NCBI RefSeq assembly: GCF_022605165.1 | Contig: NC_063068.1 | Span: 3,224,001-3,288,000 of the forward strand | Source of the DNA: Purpureocillium takamizusanense | Lineage: Eukaryota > Ascomycota > Sordariomycetes > Hypocreales > Ophiocordycipitaceae | Direction of reading: 5' to 3' | Length of the DNA: 64,000 bases | Part shown: piece after piece, positions 1 to 10,318 of the stretch | Numbering within the stretch: position 1 is the first letter of the stretch | How the letters are laid out: every line of letters begins with the position of its first letter | Notes under the pieces: generated by a model | Database searches by the model: none | Seen by the model: only the letters and a program-made list of their open reading frames with translations | Told to the model about the DNA's origin: nothing | Translations under genes and position numbers: made by a program

Positions 1-2129
1 CTGTCTTTGCCCGCTCTTGGCCCCCTCGGCACACTGGACGGACCCTGCTTCTTCCAAGACCTGACCCCCCTCCTCCACCGGCGCTGGGAGATGGCTGTGC
101 TCTGTCAGCGCCTCGCCTCGCCTCGCCTCGCCTCTTTTCACCTCAACTCTGCCTGCCTGCATGAGGTAGGTAGGTAGGTAGGTGTCCCAACGTTCCAGCC
201 CGGTCTGGTCCTCCGCTGCTTGTCGCTTGCCGAGGGCGGGAGAAGCAAAGGGAGAGACACGCGGGGAGGCAATGGAAGGTTCCTCCGCTTGTGGTTTCGC
301 GCACGCAGACAAAGAGTGCTGTACTGCACCTCACTGTAGGAGGCTCTTTGCAGTAATGTGACCGCTTTTTGCTGCCACTTAGTTACAAACAAGCCACCGC
401 CTGCCAGCGCAATACGTTTGGCTTCGTACTAAAGGCAGCACTGTACCTCTCTTTGTACTGCGTTAGTACTTGCCTTGGTACTTAGCATCCCTATAGTGCC
501 CCGGGCTGTTTCCTACAGTACCAACCTTGGGCCCTCTTGCCCTGCGGCATCTCACCGCACCGCACCCCCCTCCCCCCCTCCGCGCGCCGTCCGTACCTGC
601 CTGCCTTGCTTCAGCGCTCGTGCCGGTTTGCCTTTGCCTTTGAACAAACTTCTTTTAGGCCCTTTTTTTTTTCTCCCGCTCATTTATTCCCTCGCCCACC
701 CTTTCCTGTCCGCCTGCTTCTCTTCTCCCTCTCCGCCCACCCACCCACCCAGCGTCCACCACACCCTCCCCCGCCGTCTCTAATACCACGCACGCATCGG
801 CTCTTCTTCCTCGCCTCCTCCTCACCTCACCTCACCTCCCTCTCTCTCCCTCATCCTCCTCTCTTTCTCCTACTCCGGCTTCTCCTCATCCTCCTTCTCC
901 TTCTCCTGCAGTCTCCACCTGCCCGTCCTCCGCGCCGGCGACTATCCCCCCCCCTTCTTGTCTGCGTGGCTGCGGCAGGGCTGAGACTGCACGAGCACCA
1001 GCAACAAAAAAAGCCCTCGTCGACAAGGCCACCCCCCCCGGTCCACGACCCGCCCACCACGCCTTTGTCACTGCTACGACTACTACTGCTGCTACGACGT
1101 GCAAGGAGCCAAACATCCCTCCGCAGCGCCGCCGCCGTGCCCTCGCCTGCCCGTCCGTCCGCCCTCCCGCCTGCCTCCAAACAAGCAAAGCGCCGCGCTC
1201 ATCGCTGGCCCGCCCTCTCCAGCTCACTCACACCCGCCCGTCGACGTCGCGCCGCGTCCTCTCCCACGACGGCCAGCACCACAAGTACTGCAGCTACACT
1301 GCATTTCTTCCCCGGTCCAGGTCCAGGTCTCAGATCCCACGGATCCCAGATCATCGCCGCGTGCCTGCACCCCAACGCCCAAGTCGCCAACGACCCCATC
1401 TATCCCTGTCGCCTCGTTTCGCCGCTCGCAGCGTCTGGCGATCATTGCCGCATCTTTCCCGCCCGCACCCCTCCGGTGCCGTGCCCTCTCTCTCCACGAC
1501 ACGCAACCGCCGCTCTGCTGGCTCCCACGGCTACAGGTTCTTCGTCGTCACTCGACGCCCGTCACCGTCGCAGGCCTTTGCGCCGGGCGAATCCCTCTAA
1601 GCTACTTGTTCCCCCTTTGTCGTACGAAGCAGTCGCACGCGCGCACGCACTCAAGATCGCCAGTCGGCTTGAGCCCCGACGACTCGTCCAGCACCATCCA
1701 GCGACGCCACCGTCCTGACCCCCGTTGGTTTGTCATCTGCCGCACACGGACAGTCCCTGCTCATTGTCGACGTCAGCGACCGCACCCCAGGACTCGGTGC
1801 CTCTTTATTCGTCTGTCTGGCCTCGGCGTCGACCCATCCACCCCGCTGCGCGTTTTCATCTTCTCCCTCATCCATACATAATTTTGTCCGCCTCCCCCCC
1901 CTCGGCGGCTGGGTCTCCTTGGGCCCCCTTCCCGCGGCGACAAGTCTCAGCAAGAGAGGTAGTCGAGTCGATCTCGCGACGCCGATAGCCTTAGCTGCGA
2001 CCGCGCCCGCGACCGCGCCCGCGACCGCGCCCGCCCGCGCGACAACTCGCCGCGCCAACAGGACCCGCGAACCGACGCATGCCGCACTACGTCAGTCCTG
2101 CACGTCCCGCCACGACCAACCCTGTCAAA
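1..2129. other. Gene-free 5' flank and CT-rich leader of the kinase gene
   Basis: I see no convincing protein gene here. The plus strand is extremely pyrimidine-rich from about 540 to 1000, as is common in filamentous-fungal promoters and leaders. The long open frames in this stretch encode only Pro/Ser/Arg/Leu low-complexity translations and begin at near-cognate codons, so I treat them as composition artefacts. Simple repeats are a CCTCG pentamer array at 111-134, a GGTA tetramer array at 165-183, and three perfect copies of a 12-mer at 1998-2033 just upstream of the kinase start. Confidence 0.6.
1998..2033. repeat. Three perfect copies of a 12-bp GC-rich tandem repeat
   Basis: The unit CGACCGCGCCCG is repeated three times without mismatch, about 100 bp upstream of the kinase start codon and probably within its transcribed leader. 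Copy number could vary between strains. The unit could be a binding site or simply a slippage product. Confidence 0.85.
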
Positions 2130-3680
2130 ATGCCCACAGCCGCCCCCGATTCAAAACCGAGTTCGGCCCCGAGTTCGAAGCCTTCCTCGATCAAGAGCCA
2201 CGACAGCAAGAAGTCTCCTGGCCTCTTGCCCAACGATGCGGGCCTTCATTCAGACGCCCCGTCTGTCACCGGCAGCGATTCGTCGCACCTTCGCCCTACG
2301 ACTGAGAAGTCTTCGGTCAAGGAGCGCCTAACTCGCATGTTCTCGAGCAAGGAGGTTACCAGAAATGGCGCTAGCAACGGCGACGGCCAGGGCTCTCGTC
2401 CTCGAGGCTCTTCCCTGAACGGAAGCGTCTCGCCCACGCCGCGCAAGGAGTCAACATCGGATAGAGCCAACGACAAACCACCGCCGAATCAATCCAAGGC
2501 CATTCCCGGCAAGGAACTGGGTCAGCGTTTCGTGCCCAATCCCGACGCTCCGGGCGGCCATGAGCACCACCTCAAGTCAAGTCGCCGGCAGGAAAAGCTG
2601 TCCGACATGTGGCGGAGCTTGCTCGGCAAGAAGCAGGAGGCTGCACCCGAAAACGACTTGTCCCTCGTCTCCAATTGGGTCGACTCGCTGCGTCAGGAGA
2701 AGGACGATGCCGCCACAGACAAGAGGGGCGGCCCCACCGCTTCGTCGACCTTGGTTGAGAAGTACGGCAAGTGTCAGGAGGTGGTCGGTCGGGGTGCCTT
2801 CGGCATCGTTCGCATTTCCCACAAGAAGCTCGGTGGCAGCGGCGAAAAGCTATTTGCCGTCAAGGAGTTCCGCCGCCGGCCCGAGGAGACGGAAAAGAAG
2901 TACAGCAAGCGACTCACTGCCGAGTTTTGCATCTCTTCATCGCTGCGCCATCCCAACGTCATTCATACTCTCGACCTTCTCAAGGATTCCAAGGGCGACT
3001 ACTGCGAGGTCATGGAGTTTTGCGCTGGCGGCGACCTCTACACCCTTGTGCTCTCGAGCGGCAAGCTGGAGGTCCAGGAAGCCGACTGCTTCTTCAAGCA
3101 AATGATGCGCGGTGTCGAGTACCTTCACGAGATGGGCGTCGCCCACCGAGACCTGAAGCCCGAGAACCTCCTCCTGACTACTCGTGGTGCGCTTAAGATC
3201 ACCGACTTTGGCAACGGCGAGTGCTTCCGCATGGCCTGGGAGACGGATGCTCACATGGTCTCTGGCCTGTGCGGCTCAGCCCCCTACATTTCTCCTGAAG
3301 AATACACCGACAAGGAGTTCGATGCCCGCGCCGTGGATGTCTGGGCTTGCGGCGTCATCTACATGGCGATGCGGACGGGCCGCCATCTCTGGAGAGTCGC
3401 CAAGAAGGACGACGACGAATTCTATGCTCGCTATCTCGAGGGCCGCCGCGATGAAGAAGGCTACGGCCCAATCGAGTCTCTGCATCGGGTACGTCCTCTT
3501 GCCCTCGTCACTTTCGTTAACGTAGCCAGGCTAACGCAGCTTCCCCAGGCCCGTTGCCGCAATGTCATCTACTCCGTCCTAGATCCGCACCCCACGCGCC
3601 GTCTCACGGCCGCACAAGTGCTCAAGTCCGAATGGGTCCGGGAGATAAAACTCTGCAAGGCTGGCGAGGAGGGTCTCTAA
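2130..3680 (+). CDS. Serine/threonine protein kinase, Hal4/Sat4-type
   Basis: Probable cytosolic Ser/Thr kinase of the fungal Hal4/Sat4 (NPR/HAL) family. In yeast these kinases stabilise plasma-membrane potassium and nutrient transporters. The N-terminal ~200 residues are Ser/Pro/Lys-rich and disordered, as usual for the family. The kinase domain follows, with a glycine loop GRGAFGIV, catalytic lysine in AVKEF, HRDLKPENLL, DFGNGECF and the activation-segment end SAPYISPEEY. The Asn after DFG and the PEEY (rather than APE) motif are typical of this subfamily. One intron at 3489-3548 (60 nt, GTACGT...CCCCAG, branch GCTAAC) is a multiple of three without a stop, so an unspliced reading frame also stays open. 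Spliced product 496 aa. I chose ATG 2130 (context TCAAAATGC) over in-frame ATG 2079, which would add 17 residues in a poor context. Confidence 0.9.
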   Translation: MPTAAPDSKPSSAPSSKPSSIKSHDSKKSPGLLPNDAGLHSDAPSVTGSDSSHLRPTTEKSSVKERLTRMFSSKEVTRNGASNGDGQGSRPRGSSLNGSVSPTPRKESTSDRANDKPPPNQSKAIPGKELGQRFVPNPDAPGGHEHHLKSSRRQEKLSDMWRSLLGKKQEAAPENDLSLVSNWVDSLRQEKDDAATDKRGGPTASSTLVEKYGKCQEVVGRGAFGIVRISHKKLGGSGEKLFAVKEFRRRPEETEKKYSKRLTAEFCISSSLRHPNVIHTLDLLKDSKGDYCEVMEFCAGGDLYTLVLSSGKLEVQEADCFFKQMMRGVEYLHEMGVAHRDLKPENLLLTTRGALKITDFGNGECFRMAWETDAHMVSGLCGSAPYISPEEYTDKEFDARAVDVWACGVIYMAMRTGRHLWRVAKKDDDEFYARYLEGRRDEEGYGPIESLHRVRPLALVTFVNVARLTQLPQARCRNVIYSVLDPHPTRRLTAAQVLKSEWVREIKLCKAGEEGL

Positions 3681-5304
3681 CACACCGTCCGTCATGCTGT
3701 GCTGGCATGGCGGACTGCAATCTGACTGCGGGCGCGAACAAAAGGATGCGCCGCGCATCTTGCAGACGACTCTTTTGCCTCCACTTGGCGGAGATGGGGA
3801 CCACGGAACTAACAAGGCACGCACCCAACAGTGAAAGTGTGTGTCCTCGGACCGACGTAATGACTCTACGAACAATCACCCACGACATTATTCTTGCCCT
3901 TCTCTTCTCTTTGCATCCGTATATTCTCACATTACTTTACCACTTCTACCACGCTATTATCGAGCACCGGCGTTCTGGACGGGGGTTTGTTTGGTTGGAG
4001 GCTCATATAGCTGCGCTCTTCCAGCAGCAAGCGCGCGCCATCCATCTTTTCGAAGCACAGGATTTCTCGACAGGAAAGAGAACGGAGAGGCCTAGGTACC
4101 GCACAGAGACAGGAGTGGGACTTAGCAAAGACCGCACAGGCGGTGTTCCACGATGTAGCGGACAGGCTGATGCTGTCTCTGTCTGCCCTTGACACTATTC
4201 TTGACTTGCGCGCGCAGATGGGAATGGTTTCCGTCATACATGGAACAAGCCGGTTGACACCACCTGGCTTGGATACGTCAGAACTGGACATGGGGGCAAG
4301 GGGTCATCTGTCTCTGTTGGCAGTAATGGGCTGTACGCGACTGTGTGTCTGTCCGTAGCTTGATGCCGCTGAGCCCTCCACCAGGCAGCTCAGACCTGCG
4401 ACATGGGAATTGACTACCCTTCTGATCCATCTTTTTACGCTGCCCGCCGTTACCTGATCAAGTTGGAAGACGACAAGTAGCCTCGGCAGCAGCCTAGTAG
4501 TGACTTTTGGTGGGTGAGAGAGACCCAAAGTACTTGCCTCCGGGCCATGGCATACTCCCGCACACCGAGCTGCCCTCTCGTCATGCTCATGGGCCGTCTC
4601 GTGTCATAGCCTACCTCTCCACACTCAACGATACACCGGCAGGGTAGCATAGCTTCATTTATGTCCAATTCAACTATCGGCAACCGACTCCGGGACAAAA
4701 TTCATGGCCACCAAAACCCCCTTCCTGTCCCCATCGTCATGTCCCATGCCCAGGACCCAAACAGGTATATAGAGCTCCCGTAATCCATGAGTCGGGTGTG
4801 ACATCCCTCGCTGCCAAAACCATCCAGAAAACTCACCCCCCTATGCAAGTCGCCAGACTGGGCCGAGTAAGCCTGCACCTCGTGGCCCGTCCGCGAAGAA
4901 GAACAAGGCACAGCAGGGCGGCAGCCAAATGACGATGCTGTGCAAGGTGCCGATTCCGCCGTAGGACCAGGCGCGGCAATACATATCCCGTCTCGCGAAT
5001 GCTGCGCCGCCGCCACTGACCCAACTAAACCAGCAAAGCCAGACTCCACTCGGTTGCTCCGCGTAGATACTCGTTCCAAAGAAAGCAGATTGATAGTGAA
5101 TTTGGCGCCTCGGGTGCGCAAAATGTCCGTGAATAAGTATTAAACAAGAATATGGCATGCCGCCGCCGACGTCTGGCTGTTCTGCACCAATGCACTGTAG
5201 CTGATGTATCGCCAAAGACTATTGACCGTTCAACACATATCATGATATCGCCGTATCGCATAGCTCGCAACAAGAGGCTTCTTCTTCGTCCGTGAGCCGA
5301 GAAA
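3681..5304. other. Intergenic region between convergent genes
   Basis: This 1.6 kb lies between the 3' ends of the kinase (+) and the 446-aa protein gene (-). It should hold both 3' UTRs. I found no ORF with protein-like composition, no tRNA and no clear repeat. Confidence 0.55.
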
Positions 5305-6726
5305 TTATGAGTGAAACAAGTCCCATGCTCTCGAGCAGAGGCGGAGAAACTCGTCTTTCTTTTGCCGCTGGGTTTCGGGAGTGTCACGCCCCTCACCGAA
5401 GGGACCGCGTCGCGTAGGGGCGGGACCGTATCCGAGGGGAGGACTGCCGCCGTCCTCATACTCTGCTCGCGTCCGTCTTTTGCTAGCGCTGCGGTTGCCG
5501 TCGGGCTGCCTGTTCCCCGTGACAGGCGATGGAGGTGTCGGAGGCTGGTGACCACCATAGTGCACAATCTTGGGCAGCAGTTCAGGTCGCCCGCCGGCTA
5601 GTTCGTGCTGTGCCTCCTCTGCGGACTTGAACTCGCGCGGTCGGCCCGAGGTCGGCATCTGCTGGGTTTGCTGAGGATGGCCGGGGGAAGCCAGTGGCGC
5701 CCTTGGGTTGCCGGGATAGAGCGACTGAGGAGCATTGTCTGGGTGGGCGGATACGCTCTGACCGAAGACGTCGCTCAGCGGTGGTAACCTGTTGTTGGTC
5801 TGGTTCGCTGGGACGTGATGGATGTGTGACGTACTTGATAGGTTGGAAGGCTGGTTGGCAATGTGACGAGACATGGGAACTGGGTGCTGGCGGCCAGTGA
5901 AGCTGTGGCCGAGGGGCGCAGACTGAATGACCCTTTCGTTTGCGAATTGCTCATGGGACGGAGCAACGATGGACAGGCCAGGGGGCGCCTTGTTCCTACG
6001 CGACATCCCGGGAGTCTTGGCCGCGAATTGAGACGAGGGCTCCTTGTCCCTGTCCGAAGGTCCGTCTCCCTTGGCTGACTGCTGCTGCAGACGTGCCTCG
6101 ATTATGTTGCGCTGCTGTTCCCGGACCGACATGCTACGCTGAAGCTGTTCTTTCATTACCGGATCTTGCGTGACGAAGCCTGGCGACAGGCAGGCGATTC
6201 CAACCTCCTGAATGCCCAGCCCATCGCGAGCCGAGAGAGGTACGGCCGAAGCAGGATTATTGGATGCGGCGACGGTGTTCTTGGAAAGATCCAATCGGCG
6301 CGGCCTGGGCCTAGTGTGTGACAGCGTTGGGGAGCCAGGCTCTTTCTTGACAACAATCTTCGGTCGGCTGGCATCGAGTCGAGAGCTGGGATCAGACAAA
6401 TGAAGTCAGCATCACATCATATTTGGGAAGACAACGGGAGACGGCAACGAAGATGGGCGCGCTTACGATCCTGGAGGAGAAGACTTGGAGAGGGCAGAGG
6501 GACCAGCACCCTTGGGGCTGCTGCTCCCACCCGGCTTCCTGGGCGCAACGCTGGTGCTGGCACTCGCGGAAAACGACGCGGTCCCCGGTGTCCTTTGCGC
6601 AGACGATGGCGCCTGACCAGCAGCCTGTGAAGCGGCAGCGGGCGTGGCTGTCGAGGGTCCTTCGGACGGAAAGGACGGTCTCTCGTGAGGAGCCGGAGAC
6701 GGGGCCATGGCGATTGCAGCACTCAT
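5305..6726 (-). CDS. Unrecognised 446-aa Pro/Ser/Gln-rich protein
   Basis: Two exons, 6726-6467 and 6385-5305. The 81-nt intron runs GTAAGC...CCCAG with branch GCTGAC. Exons join in frame inside a Ser codon. The N-terminal ~90 residues are Ala/Pro/Ser low complexity. Then come a basic segment with KIVVKKEPGSP and RPRPRRLDLS, a possible nuclear localisation signal, and a non-repetitive block GLGIQEVGIACLSPGF followed by a Gln-rich helix (MKEQLQRSMSVREQQR). A long disordered Pro/Gln/His section follows. The C-terminus carries SASKRRTRAEYEDGG and ends in an amphipathic EFLRLCSRAWDLFH. The charged, disordered layout with basic clusters suggests a nuclear regulator, but I do not recognise the family. 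The non-repetitive blocks and the clean intron argue that the gene is real. It borders an 8.7 kb gene-free region on its 5' side, which may hold its regulatory DNA. Confidence 0.75.
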
Positions 6727-7274
6727 ATTGAGGCTGGCCGATCAATTTTCGATCAGCGAAGACGCAGGAGAGAAGGCTCCTGGGGCTATCGGCGCCAACA
6801 AGTCGCCGTGTTCCGGGCGTGGACGTGCGTGGGCGAGCAGTCGACTCGTCCCAGTTGCTTGCAGGCCAGGGCGTTATCGGGCTAGTTAGCTCTCTTGCAC
6901 AGTCCTCACGCGCGGGGAACAGAAGAGCGCAAGACGAAGGACACGTCGTCGCGGGGGTAAGGGAGCGTCCGATGCTAAGTGAAGAGCGCTGAGCTGTCGA
7001 TGGTGAATGGATGCGAGACGGGCGGCGCAAGAGTGGTGTCAGGTGGCCGGGTCGTTTTGGGGGATATCAGGTGCGGTGCACGAGTCGTGAGATGTCGAGT
7101 TTGGGGGTGTGGCAGCGTCGGGTCGTGCTGACAGACGAGTTTCAATGGTCAGCGACGGTGGTGGTAGGCGCGCGGTGCCCGAAGGTCGGCAATATTGGGG
7201 AGCGAGCGACAGGTCGAGGCAGTAACGGCACAGAGCGCAAGCGCCCGTCAAAGGTCCAGAATGTAGCGGGGACT

Positions 7275-7300
7275 GCGTACGTGCGTGCGTGCGTGCGTGC
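7275..7300. repeat. GTGC/GCGT tetranucleotide microsatellite
   Basis: About six tandem copies of a GTGC tetramer in gene-free DNA. Confidence 0.85.
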
Positions 7301-7464
7301 GAGCACAGAGGCACCTGCAGCACACCAGAGACGGGCTGGAGCGCGGGCGCGAGCACAGGGGTGGCGGCTGGGCGAGGGCGAACGGCGAATCACGACGGCG
7401 CAGCGTTCCAGTAGCGAGCGAACGGTGGTGGGCGGTGGTGGTAGTCGTCTAGCGTCGTGGTGGA

Positions 7465-7492
7465 GGTGGTGGTGGTGGTGGTGGTGGTGGTG
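7465..7492. repeat. GGT trinucleotide microsatellite
   Basis: About nine uninterrupted GGT units in gene-free DNA. No supported coding frame crosses it. Confidence 0.9.
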
Positions 7493-7958
7493 CCGCGCTG
7501 TTACTGTTGGTGGTTGGCGGCTCTGGGCGCTGTGCTGTACCTATTCGGCAAGGCGGTTGGGTGCAGAGCCAATGCGAGGCAAGCGTGTCGCAATGCAGGC
7601 TTGGAGCGGACGGGCAGGCACACGACGGAACTGATGACGGTCGACTGGCTGGATCTTGGCCGATGTGAGTTGTCGGCGTGCCGGGAAGAGGTCGAGTCGT
7701 TTGTTGTTTGTCTGTCCAGGCTCGCCTTGTTCGTGGCAGCTGGAGGAGGAGGAGAGGAGAGGAGGACGTCGGCGAGGGCGGGGGCGTCCAGGCAGTGGGT
7801 GGTATTTCAAGAAGGGAGGTAAAGTGAGATTGGGCTGCGGCGGGCCAGCTCGGACGGGGGTGGGTTATGTATGAGGTGAGGGTGCGTCCAGGGTCGACGA
7901 GTACCCGCACGGGCACGTCCACGTCCTGAGTCTCGTATGTCTGCCGGGGCGGGCGGGC

Positions 7959-7972
7959 GGGGGGGGGGGGGG
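7959..7972. repeat. Poly-G run of 14
   Basis: Fourteen consecutive G on the plus strand, immediately preceded by GGGC GGGC units. It is prone to slippage and potentially G-quadruplex forming. Length may also be affected by sequencing error. Confidence 0.85.
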
Positions 7973-8112
7973 CAGGTAGATGTACGTAAGACGACGACGT
8001 CCAGGACCCAGTTCCGGGGGAATATGCGATGAGGGATGGGCGTAAAGTACAAGTACCTTGTAGGCCCGGGACGCAGAGGCAAGAAAGCGATGCGCACGTA
8101 GGGCGAGGTTTC

Positions 8113-8128
8113 TTGCTTGCTTGCTTGC
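8113..8128. repeat. TTGC tetranucleotide repeat
   Basis: Four tandem TTGC units in the gene-poor region. Confidence 0.85.
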
Positions 8129-10126
8129 GAGAGGTCGAACGGGGGGTGGGGGGGCGTAGAAGAGGCGTGCGAGGCGAGGCAAGGCAAGGAACCAAGGCAG
8201 AGGACAAGCCCGGGCAGGTGAGATGAAGCAGGGCTGGCCGGAATGATGGACGCCGGGCGGATAGTGCGAGTTGGATTTCGCGGGACACTGTACAAACAGG
8301 CGGGCATGGGACAATCAGGGACCTCCTATATCTCGTCGTGGCGCGCCGTTGCCTCAAACAAGCAGCAGGCTTGGTTCAGGATGGGCAGATTGGAATTGGA
8401 GGGACGGATGGAAGGGGAAGGAAGAGACGGCGCAGCACAGCAGGAGGGAGGGCATGGGCTACCAAGTACCTTCCTTCACCTTGGACAAGTACAGTACCTG
8501 GGTAGGTACCTAGTAGTTAGTAGTTACCTGCCGAGTAGTCAGGTAGGTAAGGTAGGCCAAGGTCTATATACTAGAGGTAGGCAGTAGTAGTAATAAACAG
8601 CGGCGGAGGTTGCAGTGCAAATCCCGTACCGGTACAGCACTCGCAGCAAGATGGACGTTTTGGGTTGCAATCGCGTGAACAGAAGGAACTCGAACGAAAC
8701 AACGGGCCCACGATGTGCGGGAAGGAAGGAGCCCCTGGCTGGTCCTGCGAGGGCTGGACTGGCCCGACTCGCTGCTGATGCGGGACCACCACAGACTTGA
8801 TGCGTCTGCCCTGCGCCTGCTCCTGCTACGTACCTACAGTACGTAGGTACTCTGCCTCGAACGCACAGGCAGGCGTCTTGGGCGAATGAATGTAAGTGGG
8901 TGGCGCCGCTCGTGCGACTTGCCAAATCGCATCTGCGAGCACTGTGCCGTACTGTGCCTCGTTTGCAGAGTTACTTTTGTACGGGGACGTTCGTCCAAGC
9001 GAGTCCTTCATGCTCGGATGCGAATCGCGGCGAAAAGCACTCTATTTCCCACCACCTCGCGCCATGTGCGGCGCGGCTGGATGGGACCAGATCCAGGTAC
9101 CTTGGTACCTACCCACCTACCTAACTACCTACCTAGTAGTCCCTTATAATGCCCATGCCATGCGCGAAACAGGGCGGCATGCGTACGTGACACGATGCCC
9201 TCATGGCTCCTTAGGGTGCTGCGGAGGACACCGTGGGGTGGGTACTCTACCTAGAGTGCCTACCTAGAAATTACTCGTGCCTTGAAATACCTTCCAGGTC
9301 GGCGCTTGCACGACATTGAAGCTGCTCTCCGCACAGGGAGCCACACGCCGGGACAGAGGTTGATGCTCTCAGCAGCCGATGCGTGATCACGGGCGCAGTG
9401 GGCTGGCTGATGAGACCCGTTAACACGAGCGCACCTACAAAAATCCTGCACTGTACAATATGTATTCGCGCACAGAAGTTGGCTCGGTCTGAGCAACGCC
9501 GCCCAGCCGGGCCAGCGCTGGGCAGCGACGGGGCAGATTGGCGACGGTGCGACACTGACACGGAAAAGAAGAGGGGATGCGGTGCGCCCAGGCCATGCGT
9601 CGGGAATGCGCCAGACAGACCAAAGAGGCGGCAGAAAGGATGGGGGGATCTGAAGCACTGGACTGCCGCCAAACGGGGACGGGACGATGGATGGATGGGA
9701 CAGAACGAGCCAGGGGCGCCGCGCCAGTGGTGGAGGCCAGGGGCCGCCCGGGGGGGGTGTGGCGGGGACCAGGGGGCCAGTGGGGACGTCGAGCGAGCCC
9801 CCCGAGCAGCCCAGCCCCAGGCTGTAGGTAGGTGGACGCAGGCAGGCAGTCCAGGCAGGGCAGGCTGCACAGGGGCACAAGGGGTACGTTAGTACTAACG
9901 TAGGTGGTTTGTTGGCGGGCGACGGCGATGGCATGGGGGGGAGAGAGGTAGGTACGTACCTGGGTACGAGCAGTACCTGCAGGGGCTCGTTTGGCGACGA
10001 AAGCGACCCGGCGCAGAGGCGCAGATGGTCGCGGATCAGGGGTCGATTTGCGAGCCCTCTTTTTTCTTATTTTTTTTCTTCTTGTTCCCGCTCTCCCTTC
10101 CTCGGACGTTGCAGCTTTGAGACAAG

Positions 10127-10318
10127 ATGTCCTCATTCGACTCGTCGCCGACGACCAATGGCGGCGCCCAAAGAGGTCCCCGGCGAAGCCTTTGGGGCCT
10201 GATGAACCTTGCCTTGCAGCTTGCCATTTTGCTGCACGGGCCTGAATCCCCCGCGCGATATATAGAAAAGGGAAATGGCGAGAGGGAAAAGAGAGACTTG
10301 CAATTCAGCTCACCATGA
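10127..10318 (+). CDS. Possible small ORF, doubtful
   Basis: A 63-codon frame starts at ATG in a good fungal context (GACAAGATGTCC), preceded by a CT-rich tract at 10058-10105 like those upstream of expressed fungal genes. The product begins MSSFDSSPTTNGG and has a short hydrophobic stretch (LMNLALQLAILLHG). It resembles no family I know. It could be a first exon of something longer, a uORF or chance. I list it only because its upstream sequence looks more promoter-like than anything else in this gene-poor region. Confidence 0.15.
   Translation: MSSFDSSPTTNGGAQRGPRRSLWGLMNLALQLAILLHGPESPARYIEKGNGEREKRDLQFSSP

Noticed and set aside
165..183. Telomere-like repeat
   Set aside because: The unit is GGTA, not TTAGGG, and the array is short and internal.
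537..1718. 393-aa open frame in the kinase leader
   Set aside because: Translation is Pro/Ser/Arg/Leu low complexity from CT-rich DNA, starts at a non-ATG codon and shows no domain.
7449..8357. 302-aa minus-strand frame in the gene-poor region
   Set aside because: Pro/Ser/Thr/Arg low complexity running through the GGT microsatellite and poly-G run, with no domain or plausible intron.
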